In this document: piece after piece, positions 10,328-22,585 of the stretch
Numbering within the stretch: position 1 is the stretch's first letter
Layout of the letters: the number at the start of each line of letters is the position of its first letter
Origin: Tillus elongatus
Lineage: Eukaryota > Arthropoda > Insecta > Coleoptera > Cleridae
Assembly (NCBI GenBank): GCA_964006375.1
Contig: OZ023268.1
Location: 87,295,358-87,359,357, forward strand
Length of the DNA stretch: 64,000 nucleotides
Direction of reading: 5' to 3'
Made by a program: the position numbers and the translations under genes
The notes under the pieces: model-generated
Told to the model about the DNA's origin: nothing
Databases searched by the model: none
What the model saw: only the letters and a program-made list of their open reading frames with translations

Positions 10328-11822
10328 AACAACACACCACGAAGGCTTATAGCCTAAATACTATCGTACCGTGGGTGTCGACAAGGAGGAAAGAGGCAAC
10401 TTGTTAATACTAGACATGAAGGTTTGGAGGTTTGGAGGAGAAGGAAAAACATGTGCCGTCAAGGAATTCCACAACTTGGAAGTCCTCGGGACAAAAGAGC
10501 GGGCATAACAAGATGTTCTATATCTGGTGGCCTGGGCAGTAAAAGGGTGAATTCGCTGTGTTCCCCTGGTAGATCTGTTGGGGGCAGCAGGTGGAGGAAC
10601 TATGGAAGAAAGCTCCTCTGAGCAGTGCCCGTGCAGATATCTATAAAAGAGAGATAGGTCACCAACGGCACGTCGGTGGGCAAGGGATGGCAGTGTTTCA
10701 GTGACGGTAGGGTCACCGATGTGACGTATAGCCCTCTTCTGAATGGAGTACAGAATAGCGAGTGTAGAAGCGGCAGCGAAAACCCAGATTTGGGAGCAGT
10801 ATTAGAGGTTTGGCCTCATTTGTGAAGTATATAAGGTATAGAGATTAGCTGGTGAAAAGTATATGCGAGCCCGGAAGAGGAAACCTAATTTATTAGCAGC
10901 TGTTTCTGCAATTGATGTGACATGTTGGTTCCAATTGAGATTTCGATCCACAGAAATGCCAACAAGTGAAAAGGACTCATTACTTTGAATAACTTGGTTG
11001 TTCATTGTGATGGGTCTAGGACTGGTGTATTTCTTATGAGAAAGAAAGCAAGACTAAAATTTGGTGGGGTTGAATTGTACAAGATTTCTACTACCCCAGT
11101 ACAATATTTTTTGGAGATCCACGGAGACAGAACCCTCCATGAATCTGCGATCCTCATATAATTGGGCTAAAGAGACAGGCTTAGAATATTGTATATTTGA
11201 GTTGGATGTGCTAGAGAGGAGGTCATTGATGTGCAGAAGGAACAAAGTAGGGGCTAAATCTGAACCTTGAAGAACTCCTGCATTAATTGGATACAGTTTA
11301 GAGGAATCGCCATCCACGACAACAGAAATGCTCCGGTTGGAGAGGAAATTTGCTGTCCAGGTACAGAGTTTTGGTGGTAGGCCATAGGCCGAAAATTTAT
11401 TAAGCAGCGTTGCGTGCCAGACCTGGTCGAATGCTTTGGATATGTCTAGAGCGACGATCTGGGATTCACCGTGTAGTTTCATAGACTTGTTCCAAGAATG
11501 GGTGACAAAGAAAAGGGATTCGGCAGTTGATCTGCGCTGACGGAATCCATACTGCCTGTCGTGGATTAGACTGTGTTTATCAAGAAATGTTACTAATTCG
11601 GTGTTTATATACTTTTCCATCACTTTGAAGACGACTGAAAGGAGAGAAATAGGCCTGTAGTTGCTAGGAATCACTTTGAATCCTTTCTTGGGGACGGGTT
11701 GTATTCTAGCAGTTTTCCAGTTACTAGGGAATATGCCTCTATTGTAAGATGTCTGAAACAGACGAGTCAGGACAGGAGCAAGTTCTGGTGTGCATTTTTT
11801 TAGAACAATTGCTGGAATCTCA
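10328..11822 (-). mobile_element. 5'-truncated second copy of the 1950-5130 LINE
   Basis: Collinear with about 3584-5117 of the intact LINE, from EIPAIVLKK in the RT palm to the shared 3' UTR. The 5' break at about 11822 is abrupt, as in aborted target-primed reverse transcription. No clear target duplication was found. Confidence 0.9.
10424..11822 (-). pseudogene. LINE reverse transcriptase fragment lacking the YADD motif
   Basis: Open from EIPAIVLKK to about 11057 (NPTK), where a stop follows, and continuing with MNNQVIQSNESFSLVG. Compared with the intact ORF, a 12-residue in-frame deletion near 11199-11206 removes the catalytic YADD: SSTSN joins directly to SNIQYSK. It cannot encode an active polymerase. 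Confidence 0.9.
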
Positions 11823-11936
11823 GCATTTCTGGAGTGATTTCGCCGCATTCGTTTACCATACACTTGCGTAAATCTTGTGAGGAATCTGGCTGAGTAGAAT
11901 AAATTTTACTTTTTATGTTAGACCACAAAAATAAAT

Positions 11937-12680
11937 CTAGGTAATAAATCTGGCAATCATCTGGGACATTCTATGGAACCTCTTCTCCCAACCCACCACT
12001 TTGGAAATCTGTGGTCGAGATATTGTCGGAACAGGCAAAGCGAAGTGTGGATGATTTCCATCCTTCTGAAATACCATCTGGTCTTCCAGATAATGCTCAT
12101 CATTCTCGATACTGTCAGTCAACATTTGATCAATAATGTTTTCGAACAAGTCCAAGTACGTATCTCCAGTCAGATTACCAGGTAAAAAAAATGACCAACA
12201 AGAGGGCCACAAAAAATTTCATCTCAGACATTGAATGTTCTTGTGTGTTGTGTGTGCATGTCGTGAAATAATCTGGTATCAGAATCGGCCCAATATCGAC
12301 AATAAGGATGATACACGGTATTTTAGGAATAATGAACACAGAAGCCAGTATTTAAAAAGAAAATTTGGACCATTCACAACTCGTTCACTTATCACAAAAA
12401 TCCAGACGGCGGTCAGTCATCTTCATTTGGTTCGTGTGCAAGACAACGCTTTAAAAAGTTTTAAGTCGTAGTTCGCCGAAAACTTGATTCACTTGCCAGT
12501 TGCCTCGTACTCGTCCTGCGATTCAAAGCAAAAATCATCATTTCTTCCGCTTCATTTCTTTCAGTAATTCGCTTTTTAATAAAATAGTCCCAGTCTCTTG
12601 AAACTTTGTCATTAACTCTAAAACATACCTGTTGGAGAAACATATTGGTACGCCCCTGTCTCTTTAATTTCATTCGATTG
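11937..12680 (-). pseudogene. Old Tc1/mariner (DUF4817-type) transposase relic
   Basis: Pieces in order on the minus strand: a degraded helix-turn-helix region (FRVNDKVSRDWDYF), CRYWADSDTRLFHDMH near 12285-12310 (matching CRYWADNNPRTFLEVH of the relic at window start), ENDEHYLEDQMVFQKDG near 12070, then loss of similarity. There are many stops and frame changes. It is the same family as 1-1260 but much more decayed. Confidence 0.75.
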
Positions 12681-12961
12681 CAATATCCTTTAAGTTTCTA
12701 CCTGGAAGTAGTTATTTCTGGATTTCACAAACCGCATGAACAATGTTATACAAAGAAAACTTATATACCGTTAAGTCCTTTATTGTAAATACCTTTAGCT
12801 GCCTTTGACGTATTCTTAAGATGCACCCAGTGGATATTCTTCACTAGGAATAATGCTTCTACCTAGTTGGCCATTCTGTATTACTGAGATTATGTTATGT
12901 CAACTACGTCACCTAGCGTTACGCGAAAGCTCGATAAAAGCAAGCCTTTCGCAAGGTACAA

Positions 12962-13350
12962 GTGAGTTCTACGCCAGATCTCATCTTCTTCGCTTCTTGG
13001 AACCCCTAGTTCCTAATCTTTCACTTAAACATCACTCGTGTGTTTAAGCCAGTTCAATTCCACAGTGGAGTTCTACGTTCGATCTCCTCTTCTTAAATTC
13101 TTGGGACTCCGAGTTCCCAATTTTCTACTTAAACACCGCTCGCGTGTTTAAACCAGTTTTCTACATATCTCATCTTTTTCGCTCCTTGGAACCCTGAGTT
13201 CCTAATCTTCCACTTAAACATCGCTCGTGTGTTTAAGCCAGTTCAATTCTACAGTGCCGTTCTGCAACTAATCTCATCTTCATCGCTATTTGGGACTTCT
13301 AAGATCCCAATCTTCTACTTAAACATCGCTAGTGTGATTAAGCCAGTTAA
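12962..13350 (+). repeat. ~97-bp tandem repeat, four monomers, two hairpins each
   Basis: Monomers start at 12962, 13065, 13159 and 13254 (103, 94, 95 and 97 bp). Each has a first inverted repeat (GGAAC/GTTCC or GGGA/TCCC) and a second (CTTAAACA/TGTTTAAG), and most end AAGCCAGTT. Copies 1 and 3 resemble each other most, as do 2 and 4. There is no coding capacity. It could be part of an LTR or a leader; undecided. Confidence 0.8.
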
Positions 13351-14445
13351 GTTCAAGCTCCAATCTTCCTACAAAAATTCCATTCGTACAGTGATACAGT
13401 GAAAAGTCAGGGCTTTCTTCTAACTTAGAAAGTATACGCGCAGTTAAATGCAATAGCAATAGCTAAGAAGATTGTGAAATCTCCCGAGTAACCCATCAAA
13501 TCAAGTGTAAAACCGCAAATTGTAAATAAGTGTTAAGTTCAAAGTGTACATAGTAACAATACAACATATATAAATATAAATAGTGCATTATTGAAATATT
13601 CTACAGTGCACCTAGAGTAAAAAATACAGTCCACATACAGTCCACATCTTCAACATATTCTTCTTCACACGCTAATTAGCAAAGCCGAGTAGTTAGAGAG
13701 GGTGGGATCAATCTACGTGCAAAACACTGGGGAAAGAAACCAAGCTCTTTCTCCCCCAATACCTTCGATTAACATCATTATGTTCTTGATTAAATATTGC
13801 TGCTGTTCTATCAGCACATTGATTGCTTGCAAAAATAACGAAACTATTTTCCACCTCTCTGCAATCGAGTACAGCAGTTTGTTGAATAACTGCACAAGCA
13901 ACAATAACTTGATGGATAAATAAAATCAAAGTCACTGGTACACTAAGGTTTCCTCTAAAAGAAAGAAAGAGCACAATTATTATCAGTTATAATTAAAAAA
14001 AGATAAACAGATAAAACAATCAACAAAACAGGACTATATGTGTAGAAAATGTAAGAAAGCCCTTTCCTATTTGTAGTAGCCAATTCCTCAGAATCCAATG
14101 CTTCAAATGTTAAAAGTAAGACACTGTTAAAAAGAGATTTACACCAGCTCCTAAAATGATTTGCTACTTGACCCTCTTCCCCCTTGTCATGTAAGATTTT
14201 AGTGAAGGATTGCACCACTGCTTAAGAGATCATGTTGCGGTGTTAAAAATAAGCCTAAATAAGTCTTCCCCTTCAAAGCAAAATTTAGATCTTTAAGAAA
14301 TTTTCAACAAAATCACGAGCTCTAAAACGCGCCTGTTTCGTTTTCAAATGGCCAGCTTGTAGAACGCATCTGGTCTAAATTTCGACTATATGATAACAAA
14401 ATCATCAGTACTATCAAATAGCGCGTGTCATTTCATTGCTATATA
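13351..14445. other. Intergenic DNA, nothing recognised
   Basis: Two overlapping short open frames on opposite strands (about 13702-13974) match nothing known to me and look like chance. Confidence 0.5.
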
Positions 14446-15408
<963 letters not shown>

Positions 15409-16906
15409 TTAGTGAATTTTCTTTAAAAAATTCACTAATTGGGAGATAATAATAGACCGATCTTGATCAAATTTGGTGAGTACCTTCCTTTTGAAAGTGG
15501 CTTGGATATGTTCGTTAGACAGAAAAATCGGACCAGGTTTTCCCGGAAAATTTTGTGTTTTCTTTATAAAAAAATTCATATTTCCGAAAATAACAAAGTG
15601 AGGGCAACCAAATTTGGTACGCGGATTTGTATTATAAAGAGTGAACCATTACCATTACCACCCTTAGGCCTCTGAGTTTAAGGACAAAAAAGTTACGGGC
15701 AGCTAAAGCAATAAATTTTGAAGTTATCCTCAAAACGTCAAACTCGCAATTTATAACGTCAAACTCGCAATTTAAAATGTCAAAATTGGCAATGTTTAGG
15801 CAAAGAACGTGAAATAAATACGGATTGTGAAAAGAAAATGTTTCAAGAAGAGTGTTCTGCGAACCCTTAAGTTTCAGATTCAACCATCATTGCCCTTCAT
15901 TTTATTAAAATATTTACAGAAAATTCATTTCAAAGAGACTCTTTCTCTGATGCTTTGGCTGTCGGTTTAGTTAAGTTGATGCTTTCGCTGTAAGTTTAGT
16001 GAAGTTTATGGTTTAACGGTCTATAATTTTTAGCTAATTTTCGTAGAAAAAATTACTTACTGCATTTTAGAATTTTTTTATCGAAATATGATGCATGTTT
16101 GTAAGAAACACTCTGAACGCAGTAAGTGCGTTTTGGTAGCAAATTTTCATTAAATCCTCCAAATTTCAATAACTCAATTTGCTATTGACGTAAGTTTTGT
16201 TGGTTAGGAAACCAACATTTAACTTTCTTTTCGGAAAATTTTTGTATGAACCCAGCAAGGGAGTTTTGGTTGAGAATTTTCATTAAATGTTTCAAATTTC
16301 AATAACTCAATTTGCTATCAACCTAAGGTTCATTGGCTAGGAGACCAGTTTTTTCAGAAACATTTAAAGTTTATTTTCGGAAAATTTTTTTACATTTTAA
16401 AATAATTATTTTGATAAAATATGGTACATTGTTCCTACTATATAGGTTATACTGGTAACCAAATTGATGTCTTCTCGCATTAGAGCGATATATTTGTAAT
16501 TGTGTGTGTGTTTTGTTTCGGCCTATTTCCGCGACTATCGCCAATCACCGACGCCAGGGAGCAGTTTCACTTTACTATCCTGCCGAACCTTTGCCTTTCT
16601 GTAAGGAGGGTAGGGATCTTTAACGTGCCCAACATCGCATGGACACGGGACCGACGGCTTTACGCCCCCTCCGAAGGGTGGAACGTGCAGACATTCGACT
16701 TGCTCAAATAGAATGCCAGAACCTCGGTTGATGTTAATGTTACAGTTTGTATTGAAAAAGTGAAAGGAGTACCCTGGGATCGAACCCAGTACCCTTCGGT
16801 TCAGAAGCACACGTTCTTACCCCTGAACCACCGAGGTTCCATATATTTGTAATTAAAAACATTTTTATGAACATTTACTTCCATAACGTACTTGCTGCGC
16901 CCAGAG
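15409..16906 (+). mobile_element. H-D family copy 2, TA tract deleted, SINE inside
   Basis: Starts at the hairpin AGTGAATTTTC at 15411, immediately after copy 1. The segment from just after GGGAGAT to the body, including the (TA)n, is missing (junction about 15445). The body leads to a divergent D module ending CTTGCTGCGCCCAGAG at 16906. A family 1 SINE lies at 16502-16840. Confidence 0.85.
16502..16840 (-). mobile_element. tRNA-derived SINE (family 1), full length, 14-bp TSD
   Basis: On the minus strand it starts GGAACCTCGGTGGTTCAGGG, a tRNA-Gly-like A box, and has the B box GGTTCGATCCC. The body is shared with the other family 1 copies, and it ends in (CA)n. ATATATTTGTAATT at 16488-16501 and 16841-16854 is the target duplication. 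It lies inside a D module, so it is younger than that H-D copy. Confidence 0.94.
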
Positions 16907-17922
<1,016 letters not shown>

Positions 17923-18495
17923 TGCTATGCTATTTCTGGTTTCCTTAGCACTTTTAATTGTAGAGCATGAGAATTCAATTTGCGTCTTTATTTAAAAAAA
18001 AAACGCTAATATTAATGATCCTGAAATTATCCCAAAAATTGTTTATTTACTGCTGTGATTTTAAATTTTTCTCTCATCTCATGGGTATGGTTCTGTGCTT
18101 GGGCTAGCTTTTTGTTTATTGTATCGTTTTTTATAAATTATAGCACTCTCGAGTGTTTGGAAGTTAAAAAATATATATATATAATTTGGGTGCTTTTGAT
18201 TTTACTTTTAATTAACAGTGAAAAATAGCCTTACTTTATCATGTAACTAGTATTGGTTTGTACAATCTGGTATGTTTTATTTCTGATTGATCAAATTCAC
18301 AAATTTCCACTAAAAAAGGTTATATCAAATTTATCATCGCTAATTGTCGATAAATCAATACAAATCAAATTTATTTAACACAATGAATTACCTAACTATG
18401 ATCTAGTGATTCGGCCTTTATCTAATATCCCCCTTAGTGAGCTAAAGATACTATAATTTCATCAATGGGACAAAAATATTCTTAAAAACTACTCA
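17923..18495. other. AT-rich intergenic DNA, nothing recognised
   Basis: No features seen. Confidence 0.55.
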
Positions 18496-18930
18496 CACTA
18501 TAGCAAGTGCGTTATGGCAGCGAATTTTCTTTAAAATATTTTTAATAGCAAATGTCTTTAATGAAAGCAGGCATCAAACTTGGTTGCCTATATAGTAGAA
18601 ACAATGTACCATATTTCATTGAAATAAATTTATTGTTTGAAAATATATAAACATTTTTCAAAAGTCTAGATGCAGCAAATTTGTTATGGAAGTGAATTTC
18701 CATAAAAATATTTTTAATAGCAAATGCGAGCAGGCATCAATCTGATTACCGGTATAGCCTATGTGGTAAAAACAATGTACTATATTTTATCAAAATTACT
18801 TATGGTTTGAAAATATACAAAAATTTCCCGAAAAGAAACTTAAATGTTGGTTTTCTATCCAACAAAGCTTACGTTAATAGTAAATTGAGTTATTGAAATT
18901 TGAAGGATTTAATGAAATTTCGGTAAATTT
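18496..18930 (-). mobile_element. Two tandem D-module fragments of the H-D family
   Basis: Two D starts on one strand: GCAAGTGCGTTATGGCAGCG at 18500 and a decayed copy CTAGATGCAGCAAATTTG at 18665. Each is followed by D interior (GCAGGCATCAA, ACCGGTATAGCC). Confidence 0.75.
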
Positions 18931-19025
18931 GCAGATTAGCTCCCGAACGCTTTTCAACAAATTGTTTTCAGAAATATTACTAGGACCCCACCTGGATGCA
19001 CAAACCACAAGAAAAATTTCTGGTT

Positions 19026-19234
19026 CACACCCCCCAAGGAAGTTATGGGACTGGGAGTGAATAGGGGTGGTGTGCGGGGTAGGCAGGGTTTAAGGGGTAT
19101 ATGGCTTCAAGATGTGAAAAAGACAGCTTTCAAGCCCGCTTTATTCGAATTTTCTGCTCATATTTCCTTTTTACTACCTACCCCGCTCAGCACCCCTACT
19201 CACTCCTGGTCCCGTAACTTCCTTGGGGGGTGTG
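19026..19234. repeat. GP foldback repeat, copy 1
   Basis: Inverted arms of about 57 bp at 19026-19083 and 19177-19234, starting CACCCCCCAAGGAAGTTATG, around a unique centre (GGGTTTAAGGGGTATATGGC). Related copies: about 20075-20190, 38270-38530, 54940-55160. Confidence 0.75.
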
Positions 19235-20060
19235 AACAAGAATTTTTTCTTGGGGTTTGTGGATCCATGGGGGGGTGTTCAGGTTTCTTATAACAGTTTT
19301 TTGAAAAACGTTCGGGAGCTAAACTGCAAATTTACCGAAAATTCGCTACCAAAACGCACTTACTCGGTCCAGATTTTTTTCTTACAAACGCATCATATTT
19401 CGATAAAAAATGCAAAAATGCATTAACGAATTTGTTCTACGAAAATTAGCTAAAAAAAAATTATACACCCCTACTCACTCCTGGTCCCGTAACTTCATTG
19501 GGGAGTGTGAACAAGAAATTTTTGTTGGGGTTTGTGGATCCAGGTGGGTGCGGTCTAGGCAGGTTTCTGAAAACAGTTTTTTGAAAAGCGTTCGGGAGCT
19601 AAACTGCAAATTTACCGCAAATTCGCTACCAAAACGCACTTACTGCGTCCAGATTTTTTCTTATTACAAACGCATCATATTTCGACAAAAAATGGAAATT
19701 GCATTAACGAATTTGTTCTATGAAATTTAGCTAAAAAAATTATGCACCCCTATTCACTCCTGGTCCCGTAACTTCCTTGGGGGGTGTGAACAAAAATTTT
19801 TTCTTGGGGTTTGTGGATTCAGGGGGGGGCTAGGCAGGTTTCTGAAAACAGTTTTTTGAAAAGAGTTCGGGAGCTAAACTGCAAATTTACCGAAAATTCG
19901 CAACAAAAACGCACTTACTGCGTCCAGTTTTTTTCTTACAAACGCATCATATTTAGATAAAAAATGCAAAAATTCATTAACGAATTTGTGCTACGAAATT
20001 TAGCTAAAAAAATTATACACCCCTACTCACTCCTGGTCCCGTAACTTCCTTGGGGAGTGT
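19191..20060 (+). repeat. ~275-bp tandem array, three-plus monomers
   Basis: CACCCCTACTCACTCCTGGT recurs at 19191, 19466, 19745 (one change) and 20018, giving periods of 275, 279 and 273 bp. Each monomer joins one GP arm, a GTTCGGGAGCTAAACTGC segment, an inverted D-module end (CGCTACCAAAACGCACTTAC) and body sequence (GAATTTGTTCTACGAAA). Open frames here are not genes. Confidence 0.88.
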
Positions 20061-20074
20061 AAACAAGAAATGTT

Positions 20075-20190
20075 TTGGGGGAATAGGGGTGCTGTGTGGG
20101 GTAGGCAGGGTTTAAGGGGGATATAGCTTCAAGATGGGAAAAAGACAACTTTCAAGCCCGTTTTATTCGCATTTTCTGCTCATATTTCCT
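20075..20190. repeat. GP foldback repeat fragment
   Basis: GGGGTGCTGTGTGGGGTAGG followed by the GP centre (AAGGGGGATATAGCTTCAAG) and CTTTCAAGCCCG, as in 19026-19234; the second arm is lost. Confidence 0.7.
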
Positions 20191-20199
20191 TCTTACTAC

Positions 20200-20279
20200 T
20201 TCTTATCTAAGCCACTTGCAAAAGGAAGGCACTCTGCAAATTTTATCAAGATCGGTCCATTAGTTTTTGAGTTATCGGT

Positions 20280-20373
<94 letters not shown>
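20200..20373 (-). mobile_element. H-D family fragment: body edge plus TA tract
   Basis: Body sequence (AAGCCACTTGCAAAAGGAAG ... TGAGTTATCGGT) runs into (TA)n 20283-20373. The H end is missing. Confidence 0.8.
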
Positions 20374-20376
<3 letters not shown>

Positions 20377-20639
20377 GATTCTCCCCATAAGCAAATTAAA
20401 AAAAATTTCGCTATAATTCTAACATTATAATTTGAGGTAATTTCAGGCCATATCGTAAATTATCTATTTTTTATTTAGTTATAACTCAAAATTTATTAAC
20501 CGATTAAGTTCAAATTTAGTAGAAAGGACAAATTATACGGTATCTACGTGCGTGTAAAGCTTAGGTTTCATACTTCTAGTAATTTGAAAGATATTGCGTT
20601 TCCAAGCATTTTTTATTTAAATTATTTGAGTGACACAGA
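20374..20639. other. AT-rich spacer, unassigned
   Basis: Contains AACTCAAAATTTATTAACCG-type sequence loosely like the H-D body, too diverged to call. Confidence 0.4.
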
Positions 20640-20746
20640 TGTCTAACGAACTCATCCAGCTATTAACAAAATGAAGAGAATTTCCATATTTGGTTTCGGT
20701 TGGTGAAGTATTTTTTGAGTCATGGGTTGGATACAGACACACACAC

Positions 20747-20825
<79 letters not shown>
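20640..20825 (-). mobile_element. H-D family fragment, diverged body edge plus CA/TA tract
   Basis: TCTAACGAACTCATCCAGC ... TTTTTTGAGTCATGGGTTGG then (AC)n and (TA)n 20749-20825, a decayed version of the body-TA junction. Confidence 0.7.
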
Positions 20826-20828
<3 letters not shown>

Positions 20829-21678
20829 CTTTGTTTAACAAACATCGTTTTTTAGGGTAATTGTTGTAGTATGTATTATTGGATAACTAGAAACAAAAAT
20901 GGCGGTTCAAAGTTATTCAAACCAATGTGATGAATTTATTCTGTATCTATGGAAAATGTGACAACATTACGGAGAGAACATGCCGTTCATTCAATGAGAA
21001 ATATCCTCACTTGCCACCCTTGAATATATGGAAATTTGAAAGATCCTAATCGAATTTCGTACAGTTTTGATAAGCATAAGTAACAACAGAGACAAATAAA
21101 CCTGTAACTGGCGAAGAAAAGATCGAAAATACTGTGCTGGGCTATTTTAATGCACATGCACCGGTGTCAATTCGAAGAGCTGCCATAGATCTGGGTCTGT
21201 CAGTGAAATCTGTGCATAGTATTTTGAAGAACAATAAAATGCATCCATATTCCATTATAACAGTTCATTCACGAATATCTGGAGATTATAATCAAAGAAT
21301 CGGATATTGTGAAAGTATTTTATTAAGAAAACATGAAGATCCTTGTTTCCTACAAAACGTTATTTGGACCAACAAATCAAAATTTAGTAGAGAAAGAACC
21401 ATCAGTTGACGGAATCTACATTTTTTGGTACAGAATAATCCAGGATTGACTAGAGACTGATATTTTCAACATACATTTACTTTTAACGTGCACGGTGATA
21501 GATAATCTAATTATCTTCGAAATTTACGATGAAAATTTAACAAGTTAGAGATATTTGATATCGCTGAGAGGGATGGCGTCTGAGTTATGTGATAATTTTC
21601 CATTAAATGTGCTGAGTAACTTTTGGCATCAGATGGATGGCGCGCCAGCACATTCCACGTATCAAGTCGCCCAGCAAT

Positions 21679-22085
21679 CAGTCCCGGATCTACGATTTTT
21701 TCGAACAGGGGCAGAAACTTGACAGTGGCGCCCCCTCTCTAAAAATAACGCCCCCTTTCTAAAAAAAATTTTTGGTAGTTACGTAGAATCAGGACTCCTA
21801 ACTTTTTCTTTTATTTGTTCTACTCCGGGGAGTAAAAAAAAAGTTTGAAAAAAATAAGTTTAAAGTAAAATTCCCGCCACTAGACAAGAATCTGCTGAGC
21901 TGCAGCTGCCGCAGCGCGTTTTAAAATCAAATGAATCATTCATAGAACAACCTGCGCTGCATGCTAGGCGCTTTGTGGAGGAAGTTTTCTTTTATTTTCA
22001 ACCATAGATTATATCATGATTTTAGCGCCCCCTGAACTTGCCGCTCGAGTCAAGTGCCCCCCCCCCCCCCTCAAATCCGGGACTG
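21679..22085. mobile_element. Non-autonomous hAT-like element, 407 bp, 8-bp TSD
   Basis: Ends CAGTCCCGGAT / ATCCGGGACTG are inverted repeats of 11 bp. CCAGCAAT occurs directly before (21671-21678) and after (22086-22093). An 8-bp duplication and a CAG-starting terminus fit the hAT superfamily. It has a C-run near the right end and no coding capacity. Confidence 0.92.
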
Positions 22086-22163
22086 CCAGCAATGAACGGA
22101 GATTTTTCAAGATCGTTGGTTTGGACCATATTTTCAAGATCTCCTGATCTGACGCCACTAGAT

Positions 22164-22195
22164 TTTAGTGAATTTTGATTTTTTTAAAATCACTA
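22164..22195. repeat. Solitary H-type hairpin inside the transposase relic
   Basis: TTTTAGTGAATTTTGAT then TTTTAAAATCACTA, essentially only the H-end hairpin of the H-D family, within a T-run of transposase codons. Confidence 0.6.
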
Positions 22196-22585
22196 TTTAT
22201 GTATGAGGACATATAAACACTCTTGTGTACTCTACTTCAGTGCATAGCAGAGAAGACTGATGCGGCGGGTAACAAGAACATTCAGAGAGTTAGATCCAGA
22301 ACATATTAGAAGAGCAACCATAACAGAATTCTGAAATGTCTGGAAAATATTGGACAGCACATAAAACACCTTTAGTTTATCAATAATCTGAATATTTCCC
22401 TGTGATTTCAATTTTCAACTTGCTATGTGTTGCAATTCATTAGTGTTAGTTAACTTACATAAATACAGAATATTTTCATCAAATCTTCGTGAAAATAACT
22501 TTGAACCTCTATTTTCCTTTCCATTTATCGAATCACACATACTACAACAACTAAACTAAAATACTACGTTTGTTAAACAAAGTTA

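Larger units (their letters stand above)
20902..22345 (+). pseudogene. Tc1/mariner transposase relic with two insertions
   Basis: Clear parts: helix-turn-helix near 21134-21250 (VSIRRAAIDLGLSVKSVHSI), VIWTNKSKFSRE near 21360 where the first catalytic Asp (usually TDESKF) is Asn, QMDGAPAHST near 21631 with the second Asp, SDLTPLDF-like codons near 22150, and RRVTRTFRELDPEHIRRAT near 22265. Frameshifts are present. An hAT-like element (21679-22085) and a hairpin (22164-22195) interrupt it. Confidence 0.85.
20826..22585 (+). mobile_element. Tc1/mariner element with terminal inverted repeats
   Basis: The left terminus CACCTTTGTTTAACAAAC at 20826 is mirrored at the right (GTTTGTTAAACAAAG, ending about 22585). 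A second shared block, TTGTTGTAGTATG, lies about 40 bp in, so the inverted repeats are about 45-48 bp. The left flank is TA. Without the nested 407-bp insert the element is about 1.35 kb, the usual size. Confidence 0.88.

Noticed and set aside
13702..13974. Overlapping small frames on both strands
   Set aside because: No motif or support; length is near chance for the region.
19045..19730. Open frames of 67-106 aa in the GP/satellite region
   Set aside because: They follow the 275-bp tandem period, lack any domain and include D-module sequence.
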